DNA from: HGM10836 sp045580645
GTDB taxonomy: Bacteria > Bacillota_I > Bacilli_A > RF39 > UBA660
Assembly: GCA_045580645.1 (NCBI GenBank)
Contig: JAZNOG010000012.1
Span: 1-7,709, forward strand
Direction of reading: 5' to 3'
DNA length: 7,709 bases
Shown: positions 6,307 to 7,709 of the stretch, in pieces
Position numbering within the stretch: position 1 is the first letter of the stretch
Layout: each line of letters begins with the position of its first letter
Made by a program: the position numbers and the translations under genes
Notes under the pieces: generated by a model
Databases searched by the model: none
Seen by the model: the letters and a program-made list of their open reading frames with translations, nothing else
What the model was told of the DNA's origin: nothing

Positions 6307-7339
6307 CTTTAAAATCTCCAATCATCATCGCATCTCCAAAGGAGAAGAATCTATATTTTTCTTTTACCGCTTCATTATAAGCATTTAATATTATTTCTCT
6401 ACTTGCAAAAGCACTAACTAACATAATAAGGGTAGATTTAGGAAGATGAAAATTTGTAATTTGTGTATCTACTCCTTTAAATTCATAACCTGGATAAATA
6501 AAAATATCAGTATTCCCAGAGCATTCTTTAAATTCATTATATTTATTTATAACAGTTTCTAAAACCCTAGTTGTTGTAGTTCCAACACTTATTATTTTTC
6601 TATTTTCTTCTTTTGCCTTATTTAATTCTCTAGCAACTTCTTCAGTCATTTCATAATATTCACTATGCATTTTATGTTTTTGAACATCTTCTACTTTAAC
6701 AGGTCTAAATGTTCCAAGTCCAACATGTAAAGTTACAAATAAAACTAAAATATTTTTCTTTTTTGCCTCATCAAGTAGTTCCATAGTCCAATGAAGTCCT
6801 GCAGTTGGAGCAGCAGCGCTTCCTACTTCTTTTGCATATATTGTTTGATACCTATCCTTATCATTTAATTTTTCATGAATATATGGAGGAAGTGGCATAG
6901 AACCCAATTTATCTAAAATTTCTAAAAGAATACCTTCATAAATCATTTCAAAATGTTTTATTCCCTCATCAAATTCTTCTAAACATTTAGCTTTCAATAA
7001 ACCATTTCCAAAAGAAACAATTGTTCCTTTTTTAACTCTTCTACTAGGTTTAACTAAACACTCCCATTTATTATTACCCAAATCTTTTAATAATAAAATT
7101 TCAATAACTGCACCAGTTTCTTCTTTTTCACCAATTAATCTAGAAGGTAAAACTTTAGTATTATTTAAAACTAACACATCACCTTCATGCAAATAATTTA
7201 AAATATTTTTAAATATTTCATGTTTTATCTTGCCTGTATTTTTATCCACGATTAAAAGCTTTGATGAACTTCTATCATCAAGTGGTGTTTGGGCAATTAA
7301 ATCTTCTGGCAAATAATAATCAAAATCATCAGTTCTCAT
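6299..7339 (-). CDS. queA: tRNA preQ1(34) S-adenosylmethionine ribosyltransferase-isomerase
   Basis: A 346-residue protein, close to the usual bacterial QueA length. It transfers and isomerises the ribosyl part of S-adenosylmethionine onto preQ1 in tRNA, giving epoxyqueuosine. Conserved blocks occur in order: DFDYYLPEDLIAQTPL (5-20), VLNNTKVLPSRL (57-68), PLPPYI (149-154), GSAAAPTAGLHWT (173-185), TLHVGLGTFRPV (203-214), GTTTTRVLE (253-261), YPGYEF (282-287), TNFHLPKSTLIMLVSA (295-310) and YRFFSFGDAMMI (329-340). One departure is Trp in AGLHWT, where AGLHFT is normal. The start at 7339 has GGAGG five bases upstream; the earlier in-frame codon at 7351 is a TTG that includes part of that site. 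It is followed by tgt with an eight-base overlap, the standard queA-tgt order. RuvAB, a frequent upstream partner in Bacillota, is not visible here. Confidence 0.97.
   Translation of the reverse strand: MRTDDFDYYLPEDLIAQTPLDDRSSSKLLIVDKNTGKIKHEIFKNILNYLHEGDVLVLNNTKVLPSRLIGEKEETGAVIEILLLKDLGNNKWECLVKPSRRVKKGTIVSFGNGLLKAKCLEEFDEGIKHFEMIYEGILLEILDKLGSMPLPPYIHEKLNDKDRYQTIYAKEVGSAAAPTAGLHWTMELLDEAKKKNILVLFVTLHVGLGTFRPVKVEDVQKHKMHSEYYEMTEEVARELNKAKEENRKIISVGTTTTRVLETVINKYNEFKECSGNTDIFIYPGYEFKGVDTQITNFHLPKSTLIMLVSAFASREIILNAYNEAVKEKYRFFSFGDAMMIGDFKDE
6316..6319 (-). promoter_or_regulatory. Ribosome binding site for tgt inside the queA end
   Basis: GGAG on the minus strand, nine bases before the ATG at 6306 and within the last codons of queA. 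It supports 6306 over the TTG at 6321 (whose codon runs into this site) and over the ATG at 6297. Confidence 0.6.
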
Positions 7340-7344
7340 AACAA

Positions 7345-7349
7345 CCTCC
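7345..7349 (-). promoter_or_regulatory. Ribosome binding site that sets the queA start
   Basis: GGAGG on the minus strand, five bases (TTGTT) before the ATG at 7339. It rules out the in-frame TTG at 7351, which overlaps it. Confidence 0.8.
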
Positions 7350-7359
7350 AACTACATAA

Positions 7360-7391
7360 AATAGCACTTAAATATTTATTCAAGTGCTATT
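7360..7391 (-). terminator. Perfect 10-bp inverted repeat before queA, possibly a terminator
   Basis: AATAGCACTT and AAGTGCTATT are exact reverse complements separated by 12 A/T-rich bases (7370-7381). On the minus strand the hairpin is followed by TTATG, so only a weak T tract (ATTTTAT) is present. It lies between the Rpn-like gene and queA and could end transcription of the former or form a 5' stem in the queA message, 10 bases before its ribosome binding site. Neither role is settled. On the + strand there is no T run and no gene to serve. Confidence 0.5.
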
Positions 7392-7393
7392 AT

Positions 7394-7406
7394 TCCTTGA
7401 CAAGGA
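7394..7406. repeat. 13-base dyad (TCCTTG-A-CAAGGA) upstream of queA
   Basis: A six-base perfect inverted repeat around one central base. On the minus strand it contains TTGTCA (7403-7398, five of six matches to a -35 box), with AATAAA 17 bases further on (7380-7375) as a poor -10 candidate. It may be an operator over a queA promoter, or an unrelated dyad. The rest of the 106-base gap (7340-7445) shows no preQ1-riboswitch-like aptamer that I can recognise. Confidence 0.35.
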
Positions 7407-7445
7407 TATGTTACCATAATTTTAAAGAAAAATCCATTTATTTTA

Positions 7446-7709
7446 TTATAATCTTTCAATTTCTTCTTTTGATAGTCCTGTATACATAACTATCTTTTCA
7501 ATGTCTAAACAATCTTTCAACATGTTTTTAGCTACTTCTAAGCTTTTTTCATAACTACCATCATTTTTACCACTACTATAACCTTTTTCTATACCTTTTT
7601 GCTCAGCTTCATATACAAGTGTATTTTTTACCATTTCTTCATGTAATTCTTTATCATATAATCCTATTATCTCTTCTTCTTGCGATGCATCATAGGCATC
7701 TTTTACATA
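7446..7709 (-). CDS. C-terminal part of an Rpn/PD-(D/E)XK transposase-like nuclease (partial)
   Basis: The reading frame is open from the right edge to the TAA at 7446, so 87 residues are visible and the start lies outside the window. The first 25 residues (YVKDAYDASQEEEIIGLYDK and so on) are upstream of the first in-frame ATG at 7634. The charged middle, EAEQKGIEKGYSSGKNDGSY, followed by a helix LEVAKNMLKDCLDIEKI and the ending TGLSKEEIERL, is the common tail of Rpn-family proteins (PDDEXK_2, often annotated as putative transposase). In such proteins EKGxEKG-type repeats precede a short helix and a GLSxEEIxxL end. The nuclease domain itself is not in the window, so the call rests on the tail only. 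Alternatives are other proteins with the same C-terminal helix. It runs towards queA. Confidence 0.6.
   Translation of the reverse strand, partial: YVKDAYDASQEEEIIGLYDKELHEEMVKNTLVYEAEQKGIEKGYSSGKNDGSYEKSLEVAKNMLKDCLDIEKIVMYTGLSKEEIERL

Noticed and set aside
7397..7420. A plus-strand promoter with TTGACA (7397-7402) and CATAAT (7415-7420).
   Set aside because: The spacing is 12 bases, too short for sigma-A, and no plus-strand gene follows.
7340..7445. A preQ1 riboswitch upstream of queA.
   Set aside because: The compact preQ1-I pattern (short stem, loop with C-rich part and an A-rich tail pairing back) is not visible; the hairpin present is a simple A/T-rich inverted repeat.

Overview
The window comes from an AT-rich, endospore-forming member of the Bacillota (Firmicutes). 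The evidence is a complete nutrient germinant-receptor operon, strongly A/T-biased third codon positions, good AGGAGG-type ribosome binding sites, and ordinary use of TGA as a stop (the gerA-type gene ends in TGA), which argues against a Mollicutes-type code. The genus cannot be fixed from this sequence. Gut Clostridia or AT-rich Bacilli-related lineages would fit.

Layout. Left third (38-3688, + strand): a tightly overlapped three-gene germinant-receptor operon in the order A-C-B (GerA-type membrane protein, GerC-type lipoprotein, GerB-type permease). Middle (3690-5123, - strand): proS, a short archaeal/eukaryotic-like prolyl-tRNA synthetase that converges on the ger operon with one base between the two stop codons. 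Right (5194-7339, - strand): the queuosine pair queA-tgt, overlapping by 8 bases and transcribed towards proS. Far right (7446 to the window edge, - strand): the C-terminal end of a protein resembling the Rpn/PD-(D/E)XK transposase-like nuclease family, cut off by the window.

How the genes work together. The three Ger proteins should assemble in the inner spore membrane as one receptor that senses a small-molecule germinant. QueA and Tgt act one after the other on tRNAs with GUN anticodons: Tgt inserts preQ1 at position 34 and QueA builds the epoxyqueuosine ring. With ProS, the right half is a tRNA-biology block; the ger operon faces it and is functionally unrelated.

Regulatory signals. A good proS promoter (TTTACT, 17 bp, extended TGATATAAT) sits in the tgt-proS gap and shows that the real proS start is the internal ATG at 5123. 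The ger/proS convergence point carries two nested hairpins that look like oppositely directed intrinsic terminators sharing bases. Upstream of queA is a perfect 10-bp inverted repeat and a separate 13-base dyad.

I did not find a clearly new multi-gene system. Apart from the truncated Rpn-like gene, the contents are conserved families. The items most worth checking are the interlocked terminator, substitutions in the Tgt substrate pocket, the queA upstream structures and the Rpn-like tail.
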